64,000 nt of DNA from Rickettsiales bacterium (GTDB lineage: Bacteria; Pseudomonadota; Alphaproteobacteria; Rickettsiales; Rickettsiaceae), in contig CANGTI010000002.1 of assembly GCA_947456795.1 (NCBI GenBank), positions 1 through 64,000 of the forward strand, read 5' to 3'. The position numbers were made by a program, and so were the translations under genes. The notes below the pieces were generated by a model that worked only from the letters and a program-made list of their open reading frames with translations, was not told the DNA's origin and made no database searches. Shown piece by piece: positions 11,559-20,049 of the stretch. Position 1 is the stretch's first letter. The number at the start of each line of letters is the position of its first letter.

Positions 11559-12443
11559 TTATACTAATTGACTGCTCGTATCTTTTTCTAACGATATTGT
11601 GCCCTGATATTTTATTTGGGCTCTGACAGAGAACCTATCTTCTGTTGTATCCCAAGAAGTTCCAACGTGGTCTAAAGTGCTAATTTTGTACTGATAACGA
11701 CTTTTTGTTCCAAAGGATTGTTCTGAGTAGATCTTGGATTGAACTTTCTCAATTGTTTTTATACTGATGGCTGTGACACATTTGCTTGCAAGTAAAATCA
11801 TAAAACTCTGGTTGTAGCTTATTGCGTTAATAGAAAAGCCAATTTCATAAGATGGCAAGGCAGTAGCGCATGGTTTTAAAAAATTCATTTTGATTATAAT
11901 GCAGGGGTATTTGTCTACGTTGTCTTGCTCTTCTAGATAAACCATACATTTTTCAGAGCCATGTAAAATTGACTCTGAAAGAGTGGTTTGTATGGTACAT
12001 AAAATGCTTTGTACAAAATTAAACACCTCATCACTTGGTCTTGATTCCATTAAGGGCATTGTTTGGGCGGGTAGAGGTACCGCTATGATGTTTAAGAATC
12101 GACTGTTTTTATCGTGTTTTGATATGTCTTTAATCTTAAACCAGTCTTGTGCCTTTAAAATTCTCATTTTATGAGAGATTTCTGGAAGTTTCCTAATTTG
12201 AAAAATGTGGTAGGGGTTTACAAAAGAGACGCCAAAATGCAAGGGATTTATCGTTTTAACAAAATTTTGAGGATCCAAATAATTTGCTTGTGTATCGTAT
12301 TTTTTTATCCAGACATAGTCTCGTTTTGTGCTACTGGTCTGAGTATTTTGTTCTTCTATATTCCTGAAGATCTTTTGTTCTTGGCTATGTAGGGAAATCT
12401 TGTATTTAAAAGATTTGGGCAAAGGTATTTGCATTAGAGACAC
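11559..12443 (-). CDS. probable fused GTA head-tail adaptor (gp7-like) and tail terminator (gp8/DUF3168-like)
   Basis: The 294-residue protein is about as long as gp7 and gp8 together and lies exactly where those two genes are expected. Residues ~40-125 fit the head-tail joining adaptor pattern (W-I-K-K near 47-50, then HIFQIRKLPEISHKMRILKA and DWFKIKDISKHD). Residues ~140-290 fit the DUF3168 tail-completion pattern (VFNFVQSILCTIQTTL near the start, YEIGFSINAISYNQSF in the middle, and a terminal DRFSVRAQIKY strand). No internal stop or restart separates them. The start overlaps the connector gene by 10 bp, implying translational coupling. The fusion reading is inference; a single diverged protein is the alternative. 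Confidence 0.6.
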   Translation of the reverse strand: MSLMQIPLPKSFKYKISLHSQEQKIFRNIEEQNTQTSSTKRDYVWIKKYDTQANYLDPQNFVKTINPLHFGVSFVNPYHIFQIRKLPEISHKMRILKAQDWFKIKDISKHDKNSRFLNIIAVPLPAQTMPLMESRPSDEVFNFVQSILCTIQTTLSESILHGSEKCMVYLEEQDNVDKYPCIIIKMNFLKPCATALPSYEIGFSINAISYNQSFMILLASKCVTAISIKTIEKVQSKIYSEQSFGTKSRYQYKISTLDHVGTSWDTTEDRFSVRAQIKYQGTISLEKDTSSQLV

Positions 12444-12964
12444 AATCTTCTGTAAGGCTGATAAAGTTCAATAGAGTCGTTGTTTTGTATCAACGCGGGA
12501 GATTGTCTATAATGCATGTTGTATATGTGATGTAATACTCCTTCTTTTATTGCATAAGGCGTGACTTCGTGCTGATTCCATCCTGCTTCGTATCTTATTT
12601 CTGTAATTGATTGTTTCTCCCTCTCCTTTTGCGTTAGCATATTTTCTTTGAGGTCATAATTATTCATTAAAGATTCTGGATTTTCTATCTCTCGATCTCC
12701 TTGCTTGCAGCTAAGGAATTTCGTGGCAAATGCAACCGGTAGTGTTATCGTTTTATTGGTAGAGGCTTTTGTTGTGTAGACGATTGTTTGGGTGACGATG
12801 CAGCGTCTTAGAAAAGATTCCGCTGCATCAATCGCGCATCCCAGCATTTGTTCCAAAACTTGATCTTCATCTGGATTGTTGTTATCTATCCAGAGACGTA
12901 CTTTGATGACATCAAGTGGTAGAAAATCTGTATATTTTTTTTCTAATATAAAATACTGGGACAT
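12434..12964 (-). CDS. GTA/phage head-tail connector, gp6-like
   Basis: A 176-residue, mainly helical protein whose N-terminus (FLPLDVIKVRLWIDNNNPDEDQ) and helix LEQMLGCAIDAAESFLRR match the gp6-type head-tail connector family (phage_QLRG/PhiE125 gp8-like), which forms the ring beneath the portal. The C-terminal part (PYAIKEGVLHHIYNMHY) contains the usual last helix. Reference proteins are about 190-200 residues. It lies 40 bp after the capsid gene and overlaps the following gene by 10 bp. Confidence 0.75.
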   Translation of the reverse strand: MSQYFILEKKYTDFLPLDVIKVRLWIDNNNPDEDQVLEQMLGCAIDAAESFLRRCIVTQTIVYTTKASTNKTITLPVAFATKFLSCKQGDREIENPESLMNNYDLKENMLTQKEREKQSITEIRYEAGWNQHEVTPYAIKEGVLHHIYNMHYRQSPALIQNNDSIELYQPYRRLCL

Positions 12965-13004
12965 TTTTGGGTGTTGTGTTTAGTGTCTTGGACAGCCTTT
13001 TAGC

Positions 13005-14126
13005 TTACTCCTCTGAGTATGTAAGAGCGACTAGCGCATCTGGGTTTACCAAATCTCCTCCAACCCTTTTTACTGCATAAAAACCAACAAAGGGTCTATT
13101 GGAATATGGGTCCCGCATGATGGGTATTTCTCTGTGGTCTATTATTTTATAAGCAGATTTAAAATCTCCAAACAATATGATCGCTTCTCCTTTCGATTCA
13201 GCCTTATATTGAGGCATGTACTCAGAGCATAAAACTTTGTATCCCAAAAGAGTTTCTGGCATGTTGTAGTTTATTTTGGGGCTCCATAAAAATCTTCCTA
13301 CTTCGTCTCTAAGTGTTTGTATTTTAACTAAAGTGCTCTTATGCATGAGAAAAGTTGCATTATGGTGATATTGATTACTTAACTTAGAGACTAAAGCTAT
13401 TAGTGCATCTCGTAGGTATTTTTCTTCGGTGCTGGCAATGTTTTGTTTATTTGCTTGCTTGAGATTGTTTAGTATGCCCGTTGGTTCGCATTTATCTTTT
13501 CCGTGTAAGAAGCTTTCTTCCTCTTTTTGAGCAAAGCTATAGCTTAATTGCTCTATTAACCAGCTTTCAACATCTACACAGGCATCTTCTAGCAAAGTCT
13601 GCGTTGCTTGAGGTAGTGCATATAATTCGTGTAGCAAGATTCTTTGTTTTTTTATTGTTGGAGTATCTGTTGACTTTTTTTTCAGTTGATCATTTATGAC
13701 CCAGTCACATTCAAATCCTCCGTCTTGCACTACAACGTCTAATCCTCCTGTTGATATTTCTTCAATGGAGGATATTTCCCGTATTGGAGAAAGGTGTTTT
13801 AAGGCACCAATGATTTTGCGACCTATGGAGGTCTCTATTACTGAATCATGGGAGTTTTTTTCATCGCCAAAGGCCAAGTTTTTACGTATAAGATTTGGAT
13901 GTATATTACCTTTCCTAATGTAGTCAGAAATATAATTCTCTTCTATCAATCCGTCTTTTGTCAAAATTGCACTATCTGGTCTTTGATTGTTCATTGCCAG
14001 ATCTTTGTACCTCCTTTCTAAGTTGTCCATTTTTTCTCTTAATTGTGATGTTTCGTGCTCGTGCTGAGAGTGAAATTTGCTCCAATTGTTTGCTAATTCT
14101 TCAATTTTTTGGGCTGCATGTTCCAT
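13005..14126 (-). CDS. HK97-fold major capsid protein (GTA gp5-like)
   Basis: A 373-residue phage-type capsid protein. The first ~50 residues form a charged coiled coil (HEHETSQLREKMDNLERRYKDL), the delta/scaffold domain normally removed by the prohead protease. The rest follows the HK97 fold of GTA capsids: SIGRKIIGALKHLSPIREIS, then QDGGFECDWV, TLLEDACVDVESWL, the G-loop area FLHGKDKCEPTGIL, and the C-terminal YAVKRVGGDLVNPDALVAL. Length is near the RcGTA capsid. It is followed by the connector gene and preceded by the protease gene, 23 bp away, the usual order. Confidence 0.9.
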   Translation of the reverse strand: MEHAAQKIEELANNWSKFHSQHEHETSQLREKMDNLERRYKDLAMNNQRPDSAILTKDGLIEENYISDYIRKGNIHPNLIRKNLAFGDEKNSHDSVIETSIGRKIIGALKHLSPIREISSIEEISTGGLDVVVQDGGFECDWVINDQLKKKSTDTPTIKKQRILLHELYALPQATQTLLEDACVDVESWLIEQLSYSFAQKEEESFLHGKDKCEPTGILNNLKQANKQNIASTEEKYLRDALIALVSKLSNQYHHNATFLMHKSTLVKIQTLRDEVGRFLWSPKINYNMPETLLGYKVLCSEYMPQYKAESKGEAIILFGDFKSAYKIIDHREIPIMRDPYSNRPFVGFYAVKRVGGDLVNPDALVALTYSEE

Positions 14127-14149
14127 AGTTAAACTGATCTTAAATGTTT

Positions 14150-14647
14150 TTATAGTGTGAGCCTTAATGATTTTGCTGTGCTAATAAGTTGTATTAAATT
14201 GTCAGATTCTGATTTTTCATAAATAGAACTAATTTTTGCATTAAGGTTTGCTGGAAATGTTACGACACTAATCTCATAAAGAATTGCCTCTGAGATTTCG
14301 TTATAACCTTTTGAATTAATTGTAGCTCTTTTAGGAATTATGCCGACGCTTAGTCCCCTTACTATGCCAGCTTTTATAAGCTCAGCTGTTTCACGTCCGA
14401 CTTGAGTTTTGGTTGTAATTGTTGCTTTTATGAAAAGTCCATAATTATCCTCTTTTATTTGAGTGATTGATCCTATTGGATTGTATGCGTCGTGTTGCCA
14501 CAAAAGCTTGAGGGCACAGTTGCTTGTTTCCAGAGTGTCCTTAAATGCGCCCTCTTTAATAATATCGTGGGCTTGATCAACACACCTGAACACACTTGCG
14601 TAACCCTGTATTTGGATTTCTTTTGCAAATGTGAGGGCTGGGCTCAT
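14150..14647 (-). CDS. HK97-family prohead protease (GTA gp4-like)
   Basis: A 165-residue serine protease that matures capsid proteins. The expected catalytic elements are visible: His in LLWQHD, Ser in RGLSVGI, and an acidic residue in the segment YEISVVTFPAN. N-terminal IQIQGYASVFRCVDQAHDI is the typical opening strand. It is the first gene of the minus-strand GTA-like cluster. Large terminase and portal genes, which normally precede it, are absent: trpS is divergent on the other side. The cluster therefore lacks its DNA-packaging genes here; in Rickettsiales GTA genes are often scattered over several loci. Confidence 0.88.
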   Translation of the reverse strand: MSPALTFAKEIQIQGYASVFRCVDQAHDIIKEGAFKDTLETSNCALKLLWQHDAYNPIGSITQIKEDNYGLFIKATITTKTQVGRETAELIKAGIVRGLSVGIIPKRATINSKGYNEISEAILYEISVVTFPANLNAKISSIYEKSESDNLIQLISTAKSLRLTL

Positions 14648-14796
14648 GTTGTATGATTTTGTTTCTACGTTATTATGTGTTGTTTATAACAAAAGAATTC
14701 TTTAGCACTAACCAGTTTGACGACAAATTAATTTGCTTATTAATTGTTCTTTGCTTGTTTGTTGATGAATGGATTTTGCGAAAATCTGAGCGGTGT

Positions 14797-15792
14797 ATGA
14801 TTAAAAAGATTGTTTTGACTGGAGATCGTCCAACTGGCAGATTGCATCTTGGTCATTATGTTGGTTCTTTAAAATCTCGAATTGATTTTCAAGAAGGGCA
14901 TGATCAGTATATTATCATTGCCGATATGCAAGCATTGACAGACAATTTTGAGCATGCTGGCAAAATAGCTGAAAATGTTTTTGAGCTAACTTTGGATTAT
15001 CTTGCAGTTGGTCTTGATCCCCAAAAAAATACCATTTTTATACAATCTTGTGTGCCCGCTCTCAGTGAGTTGTGTAACTTATTCATGAACGTTGTCACCA
15101 TGGCTCGCTTAGAGCGTAACCCAACAGTAAAAGAGGAAATTCGTACTAAGTATTTGAACAAAGGTATTCCTGCCGGATTTTTTTGTTATCCGGTAAGTCA
15201 AGCCGCAGACATAGTTGCTTTTGGCGCGGATATTGTGCCAGTTGGTAATGATCAATTGCCCATGATAGAACAATCAAATGAAATTGTTCATAAATTTAAT
15301 CAACTTTATGGAGATGGGTGCCTTAAAGAAGTTAAGGCATTTCTTAGTGAAAATCCTAGATTACCAGGCATAGATGGAGTAAGAAAGATGGGCAAGTCTT
15401 TAGGAAATGCTATTTATCTTTCAGATGAAGATTGTGAGATTCGTGCCAAAGTTCATTCTATGTACACAGATGCAAAGCATTTGCGGGTAAGTGATCCAGG
15501 TGAGGTGCAGAATAACGTTGTTTTTATGTATTTGGATGTTTTTTATACAGATAAAGAGCATCTTGCCTCTTTAAAAGCCGAATATAAAAAGGGCGGTTTG
15601 GGAGATGTACATTTAAAAAATCTCTTGACTCAAGTGTTAATAGATCTAATTGGCCCTATTAGGGAAAAGAGAAAATCTTTCAAGAGAGCTGATTTAATTG
15701 ACATATTGAAAAAAGGAACAGCAAAAGCTTCTAATGTTGCTCAAAACACTCTTTGGGATATAAAAAGTAGAATGCGAATTAATTATTTTTGA
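14797..15792 (+). CDS. trpS: tryptophanyl-tRNA synthetase
   Basis: Charges tRNA-Trp. The 331-residue protein opens MIKKIVLTGDRPTGRLHLGH, containing the HIGH motif as HLGH (17-20), and has KMSKS as KMGKS (197-201). MARLERNPTVKEE and the tryptophan-pocket NDQLPMIEQ are also present. The frame is open further upstream to 14653, but those 48 residues are not seen in TrpS proteins, so the ATG at 14797 is preferred (GAG at 14788 is a modest ribosome binding site). It begins a plus-strand unit with the Lol transporter genes. Confidence 0.95.
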   Translation: MIKKIVLTGDRPTGRLHLGHYVGSLKSRIDFQEGHDQYIIIADMQALTDNFEHAGKIAENVFELTLDYLAVGLDPQKNTIFIQSCVPALSELCNLFMNVVTMARLERNPTVKEEIRTKYLNKGIPAGFFCYPVSQAADIVAFGADIVPVGNDQLPMIEQSNEIVHKFNQLYGDGCLKEVKAFLSENPRLPGIDGVRKMGKSLGNAIYLSDEDCEIRAKVHSMYTDAKHLRVSDPGEVQNNVVFMYLDVFYTDKEHLASLKAEYKKGGLGDVHLKNLLTQVLIDLIGPIREKRKSFKRADLIDILKKGTAKASNVAQNTLWDIKSRMRINYF

Positions 15793-17015
15793 TTTTTGAA
15801 ATAGTGTTATTTGGAATAAATTTGAGCTTTGTTTATACAGTAGCCGTGCGGTATGTATTTTCTTCTAGAGTAGATAAGTCAGCATCTATTGTGTCTTTTC
15901 TTGCAATATCGGGAATAGGATTGGGTGTATTTGCTCTGATTATTGTAATGTCTGTTATGAACGGATTTCGCTCAGATCTGATTTCTAGTATAGTTGCGTC
16001 TTCTGGAGAGCTTACAATTAGGGCTTTTCAGCCTACAAAGCAATACAATGAACTGCTCTATAAGATTCAATCTACCTCTTTTATCAAAAGTATTAAGCCT
16101 GCTGTTTTTTCCTATGGAATTGCAGAATCTGAGACAAATCGCAGATACGTTACAATTAAAGGCATTGAGTCTTTGAAGTTTAAGTTAGCTAAAGGTAACC
16201 TGGATTTTTTAAGGGGATCCAGTGGTATTGCGATCAGTAAAAGTTTAGCACAAGCTCTCAATGTAAGTATTGGAGACACAATTAACTTGGCAAATCTTGA
16301 ATCTTTAGTGGACGAGGGATGTTTTAGTCTCAAGCTTTTTACTGTTAAGGCTATATTTTTTGATTCGTTAGAAGATTCGGCTTTAATTTTGACGTCCATT
16401 GAGGGTGCAAATTCTCTATTACAAGAGTATAAAGGTGTTTCATTGTTTGAAGCAGAGACTATTGATCCTGATCGATCAGAGGAGTTTGCTAGCTATCTAA
16501 AGACTTTTGTACTTCCTAAAGACTACAGCATTTGTACCTGGCAGCAGCTTAATCCTGATTTATTGAGAGCTCTTGAAGTTGAAAACGTGTCAATGTTTAT
16601 TATTTTAAGTCTGATAGTTTTAGTTGCAGTTTCCAATGCTCTTTCTAGCTTGGTAATGACAGTAGAAGAAAAAACTTACGAAATTGCAATATTGAAAACT
16701 ATGGGAGCTTGTCGTGGTGAAATTCTCCTGATATTTATTCTCAAAGGTCTTGCAATTGGTATGATGGGTGTTGTTTCTGGATCGGTTTTGGCTTTTGCAT
16801 TAATTTTAAATGTCCCTTTTATCAAAAACTTACTTCTAAAATCTGAATTCAAAGCTTTCGAAGGTCTATGGTATTTTCTTGATAAAATGCCCATATCTAT
16901 CAACCCTTTTGAGGTTTGCAGTGTTATTGCACTTGCGTCTATGTTGTCTTTTTGCGCCACCCTTTACCCTGCTTATAAAGCTGCAAGTATTGACCCTGCT
17001 TTGAGATTAAAATAA
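15789..17015 (+). CDS. lolC: lipoprotein-releasing ABC transporter permease (LolC/LolE)
   Basis: Inner-membrane permease of the Lol system that detaches outer-membrane lipoproteins for transfer to LolA. The 408-residue protein has the family N-terminus with TM1 (ISGIGLGVFALIIVMSVMNGFRSDL), a large periplasmic domain (about residues 75-260) and three C-terminal helices with the conserved EIAILKTMGA segment. The proposed TTG start overlaps the trpS stop in TTGA, suggesting translational coupling; later GTG/TTG codons up to 15846 are alternatives. A single permease beside one LolD is usual in alphaproteobacteria, where one protein forms the dimer. Confidence 0.93.
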   Translation: MIFEIVLFGINLSFVYTVAVRYVFSSRVDKSASIVSFLAISGIGLGVFALIIVMSVMNGFRSDLISSIVASSGELTIRAFQPTKQYNELLYKIQSTSFIKSIKPAVFSYGIAESETNRRYVTIKGIESLKFKLAKGNLDFLRGSSGIAISKSLAQALNVSIGDTINLANLESLVDEGCFSLKLFTVKAIFFDSLEDSALILTSIEGANSLLQEYKGVSLFEAETIDPDRSEEFASYLKTFVLPKDYSICTWQQLNPDLLRALEVENVSMFIILSLIVLVAVSNALSSLVMTVEEKTYEIAILKTMGACRGEILLIFILKGLAIGMMGVVSGSVLAFALILNVPFIKNLLLKSEFKAFEGLWYFLDKMPISINPFEVCSVIALASMLSFCATLYPAYKAASIDPALRLK

Positions 17016-17701
17016 TGCCTATTTTGCATCAAGCCCTAGCACTTTGCGATATAGTGCATAGCTACTTTGGAAAGGATGGGTGTGCTCGAGTACTGAATCA
17101 AATAAACCTTAGCATTGCTGTTGGAGAAATTGTAAGCATTATGGGAGTGTCTGGAAGTGGTAAATCTACTCTTTTATCTATCGGGGGTCTACTTATGAGC
17201 CCTAGTCAAGGTAAGGTGCAAATTTGTGGACAAGATGTTTCGTCATTTAATGACAAGGCAAGGGCAAGATTTCGGCTAGAAAATATTGGATTTGTTTATC
17301 AAAAGCACTTTTTATTGAGGGATTTTAACGTACAAGAAAATGTTATGATGCCTCTCGTTTTAAAGGATGACCTAAATCGTATGCACATGACTCAGTCCGT
17401 AGAAAAGTTGCTCTCTAAGTTTAATTTATCAAATAAGTCTCTGTGCATGCCATCTCAATTATCAGGAGGAGAGTGTCAGAGGGTTGCCATTGCAAGAGCC
17501 CTTATATCTTTGCCTAAGCTAATTTTAGCAGATGAACCAACTGGAAATCTAGATGTAGCACATTCACGAGAAGCGTTTATATATCTAAGGGACATTGTAA
17601 AAGAGCATAAACTTGCCTGTCTTATTGCTACGCACGATCCTTTGATTGCTAGCATGACCGACAGAACTGTGTATCTGCAAAATGCAACGCTGAGTTTATA
17701 G
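17015..17701 (+). CDS. lolD: lipoprotein-releasing ABC transporter ATPase LolD
   Basis: ATPase partner of the preceding permease. The 228-residue protein has Walker A GVSGSGKST (44-52), Q-loop YQKH, ABC signature LSGGECQR (149-156), Walker B LILADE (169-174), and the switch histidine in IATHD. The DEPTGNLD segment is characteristic of the LolD/MacB/FtsE group. Its ATG overlaps the lolC/E stop by one base (TAATG), so the two genes are coupled. A 183-bp spacer without a recognised gene follows before tRNA-Trp. Confidence 0.96.
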   Translation: MPILHQALALCDIVHSYFGKDGCARVLNQINLSIAVGEIVSIMGVSGSGKSTLLSIGGLLMSPSQGKVQICGQDVSSFNDKARARFRLENIGFVYQKHFLLRDFNVQENVMMPLVLKDDLNRMHMTQSVEKLLSKFNLSNKSLCMPSQLSGGECQRVAIARALISLPKLILADEPTGNLDVAHSREAFIYLRDIVKEHKLACLIATHDPLIASMTDRTVYLQNATLSL

Positions 17702-17873
17702 CAGCATATAAACTTTCTTCGTGAGGTAGTCTTATTTGGGTATGGATCTCTTTTTGCATCAACCTAATGAGGAATATTTCCTATTCTACGCAATAATCTT
17801 GCAAGATCCTTACATAGCTTGTCCTTGCATAGAGCTGTTAAATGTCCTAGAATTCCCTTGGAATTGTCTACAA

Positions 17874-17879
17874 TATAAT
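17874..17879 (+). promoter_or_regulatory. candidate -10 element upstream of tRNA-Trp
   Basis: A perfect TATAAT lies 5 bp before the tRNA-Trp gene in otherwise unremarkable spacer. No good -35 is found at 16-18 bp, so only the -10 is proposed. The very short distance to the mature tRNA means the transcript would begin at or just inside the tRNA 5' end, which makes this placement doubtful. Confidence 0.3.
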
Positions 17880-17884
17880 TTCAT

Positions 17885-17960
17885 AGGAGCATAGCTCAAT
17901 TGGTAGAGTGTCGGTCTCCAAAACCGAAGGTTGCAGGTTCGAGCCCTGCTGTTCCTGCCA
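17885..17960 (+). tRNA. trnW: tRNA-Trp (anticodon CCA)
   Basis: A 76-nt cloverleaf with acceptor stem AGGAGCA/TGTTCCT, D-arm TAGCTCAATTGGTAGAG, anticodon loop with CCA, T-arm GGTTCGAGCC and an encoded 3' CCA. It lies 35 bp before secE, as in many alphaproteobacteria where the order is tuf-trnW-secE-nusG; the tuf gene is not here. Confidence 0.98.
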
Positions 17961-17995
17961 TCGTAGGTCTTTTCTTGTATATAAAATGGTTTCCT

Positions 17996-18187
17996 ATGTT
18001 TTTAAGAAGATGGTCTTCTTTTGCCTTGCAAGTTTTTACTGAAGCTAAAAGGATTGATTGGTTTGCTAAGGAAGATTTGCTGGGCTCTGTGTTGCGTATA
18101 CTGCTCATAGTTGCTATCGTCAGTACGGTCTTTCTTGGAATTGACTGGGTGATCTCAAGTTCTATAGCACTTTTGCTAAAAATTTGA
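17996..18187 (+). CDS. secE: preprotein translocase subunit SecE
   Basis: Small single-span subunit of the SecYEG channel. The 63-residue form (FLRRWSSFALQVFTEAKRIDWFAKED..., then one membrane helix from about residue 31 to 55) fits the short alphaproteobacterial SecE with its amphipathic pre-helix rich in conserved K-R and W. The frame extends upstream through tRNA-Trp, so the ATG at 17996 is chosen. The neighbours tRNA-Trp and nusG confirm it. Confidence 0.93.
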   Translation: MFLRRWSSFALQVFTEAKRIDWFAKEDLLGSVLRILLIVAIVSTVFLGIDWVISSSIALLLKI

Positions 18188-18248
18188 CTTTTTATTCTGT
18201 GTTTTGGGTGTTTTTGTTAGTGCTTATTATATGGTCAGTAATGTTTTT

Positions 18249-18791
18249 ATGAATGATGAACAAACTTCTTTTCAGTGGTATGTAGTATGTGTTACTGCTG
18301 GTGCGGAGCGTAAAGTAAAACAGACAATCGAGGAGCATTCTTTGAAGTCTGGTCTCGAAAGTTCTTTTGCTGAAATATTGATTCCATCTGTCTCTGTAAC
18401 TGAGATGAGGCGTGGCAACAAGATTGTTGTGGAAAAGAAGATTATGCCTGGTTACCTATTTGTTCACATGGATATGTCTGATAAATCAGCCAGAATAATA
18501 GAAGACATACCGGAAGTTTTCAGATTCTTAGGTGGTAACAAACCCAATGTTGTAAAATTAGAAGAAATACAACGGATAAGGGATGCGATAGAAAATCAAG
18601 CTCAGACAGCAAGATCCGATGCTGTATTTGAAGTTGGAGATATGGTGCAGATTTTAGAAGGTCCTTTTGAGTCTTTTAAGGGGCAAATTGATTCGGTTAA
18701 TGAAAAAGAGAGTAAAATAGTGGTTGTGGTCAGCATTTTTGGCAATGACACAAGGATCACTTTGAGTATGGATCATATAAAAAGAGCTTGA
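18249..18791 (+). CDS. nusG: transcription termination/antitermination factor NusG
   Basis: Binds RNA polymerase and couples it to Rho or the ribosome. The 180-residue protein opens NDEQTSFQWYVVCVTAGAERKV (NGN domain) with the conserved IMPGYLFVHMDM and VFRFLGGNKP. The KOW domain is GDMVQILEGPFESFKGQI near residues 127-144. The frame is open to a TTG at 18204, but the ATG at 18249 gives the normal family length; an ATG at 18231 is possible. It follows secE and precedes rplK, the standard order. Confidence 0.95.
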   Translation: MNDEQTSFQWYVVCVTAGAERKVKQTIEEHSLKSGLESSFAEILIPSVSVTEMRRGNKIVVEKKIMPGYLFVHMDMSDKSARIIEDIPEVFRFLGGNKPNVVKLEEIQRIRDAIENQAQTARSDAVFEVGDMVQILEGPFESFKGQIDSVNEKESKIVVVVSIFGNDTRITLSMDHIKRA

Positions 18792-18846
18792 AACTTCTAT
18801 ATGTTTCTTTTAGAATCCTTTCTCAGACTTTCGTGGTAAGTTTTTT

Positions 18847-19305
18847 ATGTCTAAGGTTGTAAACTCCGGAAAAGCTATAGCTGTTAGGGCTCAACTGACT
18901 GTTGGGGCTCAGACTGCGTCTTTAGCTCCTCCTGTGGGGCCTTTTCTTAGTCAAAAGGGTGTGGATAAAAAAATAGTGATGGACTTTTGTAAGTCTTTTA
19001 ATGACTCTACTAAAGATTTCGTCAGGGCGACTCCTATTCCGGTGATACTAGAAGTATATAAAAATGGGAAGTTCGCAGTTTTCATTAAATCTCCCCCGGT
19101 TTCTTATTTATTAAAAAAAGCCTTGGGTCTTGAAAAGTTTTCGGCTCTACCAGGAAGGGACTCTCCTATTGCCACTTTATCTGCAGAGCAGTGCAGAAAG
19201 ATAGCTCAGGAAAAGATGCAGGATCTTAACGCCTATAGTATCGAAAAAGCTTTTTCAATAATTGTTGGTTCAGCAAAATCAATGGGAATAAGGGTAGAGG
19301 TTTAA
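18847..19305 (+). CDS. rplK: 50S ribosomal protein L11
   Basis: Binds the GTPase-associated centre of 23S rRNA. The 152-residue protein shows the N-terminal AQLTVGAQTASLAPPVGPFLSQKGVD and the C-terminal RNA-binding part with GSAKSMGIRVEV. Some consensus residues differ (for instance PFLSQKGVD where most bacteria have PALGQ-G-N), consistent with a fast-evolving lineage. It is 4 bp from rplA. Confidence 0.96.
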   Translation: MSKVVNSGKAIAVRAQLTVGAQTASLAPPVGPFLSQKGVDKKIVMDFCKSFNDSTKDFVRATPIPVILEVYKNGKFAVFIKSPPVSYLLKKALGLEKFSALPGRDSPIATLSAEQCRKIAQEKMQDLNAYSIEKAFSIIVGSAKSMGIRVEV

Positions 19306-19309
19306 TTTT

Positions 19310-20032
19310 ATGCAGATATTGAAAAAGCGTAGTAAAAATATTCAGCAGTCGTACTCTCTTGTGTCTGCATCTAATTTTTATGAAATTAGTGATGCTATTG
19401 ATATTTTGCAAAAGTCTGCTTTTACAAAATTTGACTCTACATTAGAAGTTGCTGTTAAACTTGGAATAGACCCTAAACAGACTAGTCAAGTTGTAAGGGG
19501 CGTTGTATCTCTTCCAGCGGGTACTGGAAAATCTGTAAGGGTTGCAGTTGTATGCAAACCTGGTACTGATGTGAAGGGAGCTGACATTGTGGGAGGCACG
19601 GAGTTAATAGATGATATTGCAGCGGGCAAAATAGATTTTGATTTTTGTATTGCAAGCCCAGATATGATGGGTCTGCTTGGAAGAGTTGCAAGAATTTTAG
19701 GACCAAAAGGTCTCATGCCTAATCCAAAGCTTGGTACTGTGACGTCTAATTTAGATGACGCAGTACAAAAGGCTAAGGCCGGAAGGATTGAGTTTCGTTC
19801 GGATAAAGGTGGAGCAGTAAATTCTGGTATAGGAAAGTTGTCTTTTAACATCGATGGTCTGAAGCAGAATTTTATTGCATTTGTTTCTGCGGTGATTGAT
19901 GCAAAACCTTCTGGAGTGAAAGGTGAGTATTTAAGATCTATATATCTTTCTTCCACGATGGGACCTTCTGTGCGTATTGCTCTTTCCGATTGTTTTGCTA
20001 ATATTAGCTCTTCTTCAAGGGCATCTTCTTAA
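19310..20032 (+). CDS. rplA: 50S ribosomal protein L1
   Basis: Forms the L1 stalk. The 240-residue protein contains the family hallmarks LGIDPKQTSQVVRGVVSLPAG, GRILGPKGLMPNPK and the DKGGAVNSGIGK segment. In many bacteria L1 represses translation of rplK-rplA by binding the mRNA leader; whether that occurs here cannot be judged. The ATG follows rplK by 4 bp and the gene ends 17 bp before rplJ. Confidence 0.97.
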   Translation: MQILKKRSKNIQQSYSLVSASNFYEISDAIDILQKSAFTKFDSTLEVAVKLGIDPKQTSQVVRGVVSLPAGTGKSVRVAVVCKPGTDVKGADIVGGTELIDDIAAGKIDFDFCIASPDMMGLLGRVARILGPKGLMPNPKLGTVTSNLDDAVQKAKAGRIEFRSDKGGAVNSGIGKLSFNIDGLKQNFIAFVSAVIDAKPSGVKGEYLRSIYLSSTMGPSVRIALSDCFANISSSSRASS

Positions 20033-20049
20033 GTTTTGACTTTTTTCTC

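Noticed and set aside
14653-14796. 48-residue N-terminal extension of trpS
   Set aside because: TrpS proteins start close to the K-x-x-LTGDRPTG strand; the extension does not resemble a known domain and lies in the divergent promoter region.
17702-17884. Possible gene between lolD and tRNA-Trp
   Set aside because: No frame of useful length with a plausible start; treated as spacer.
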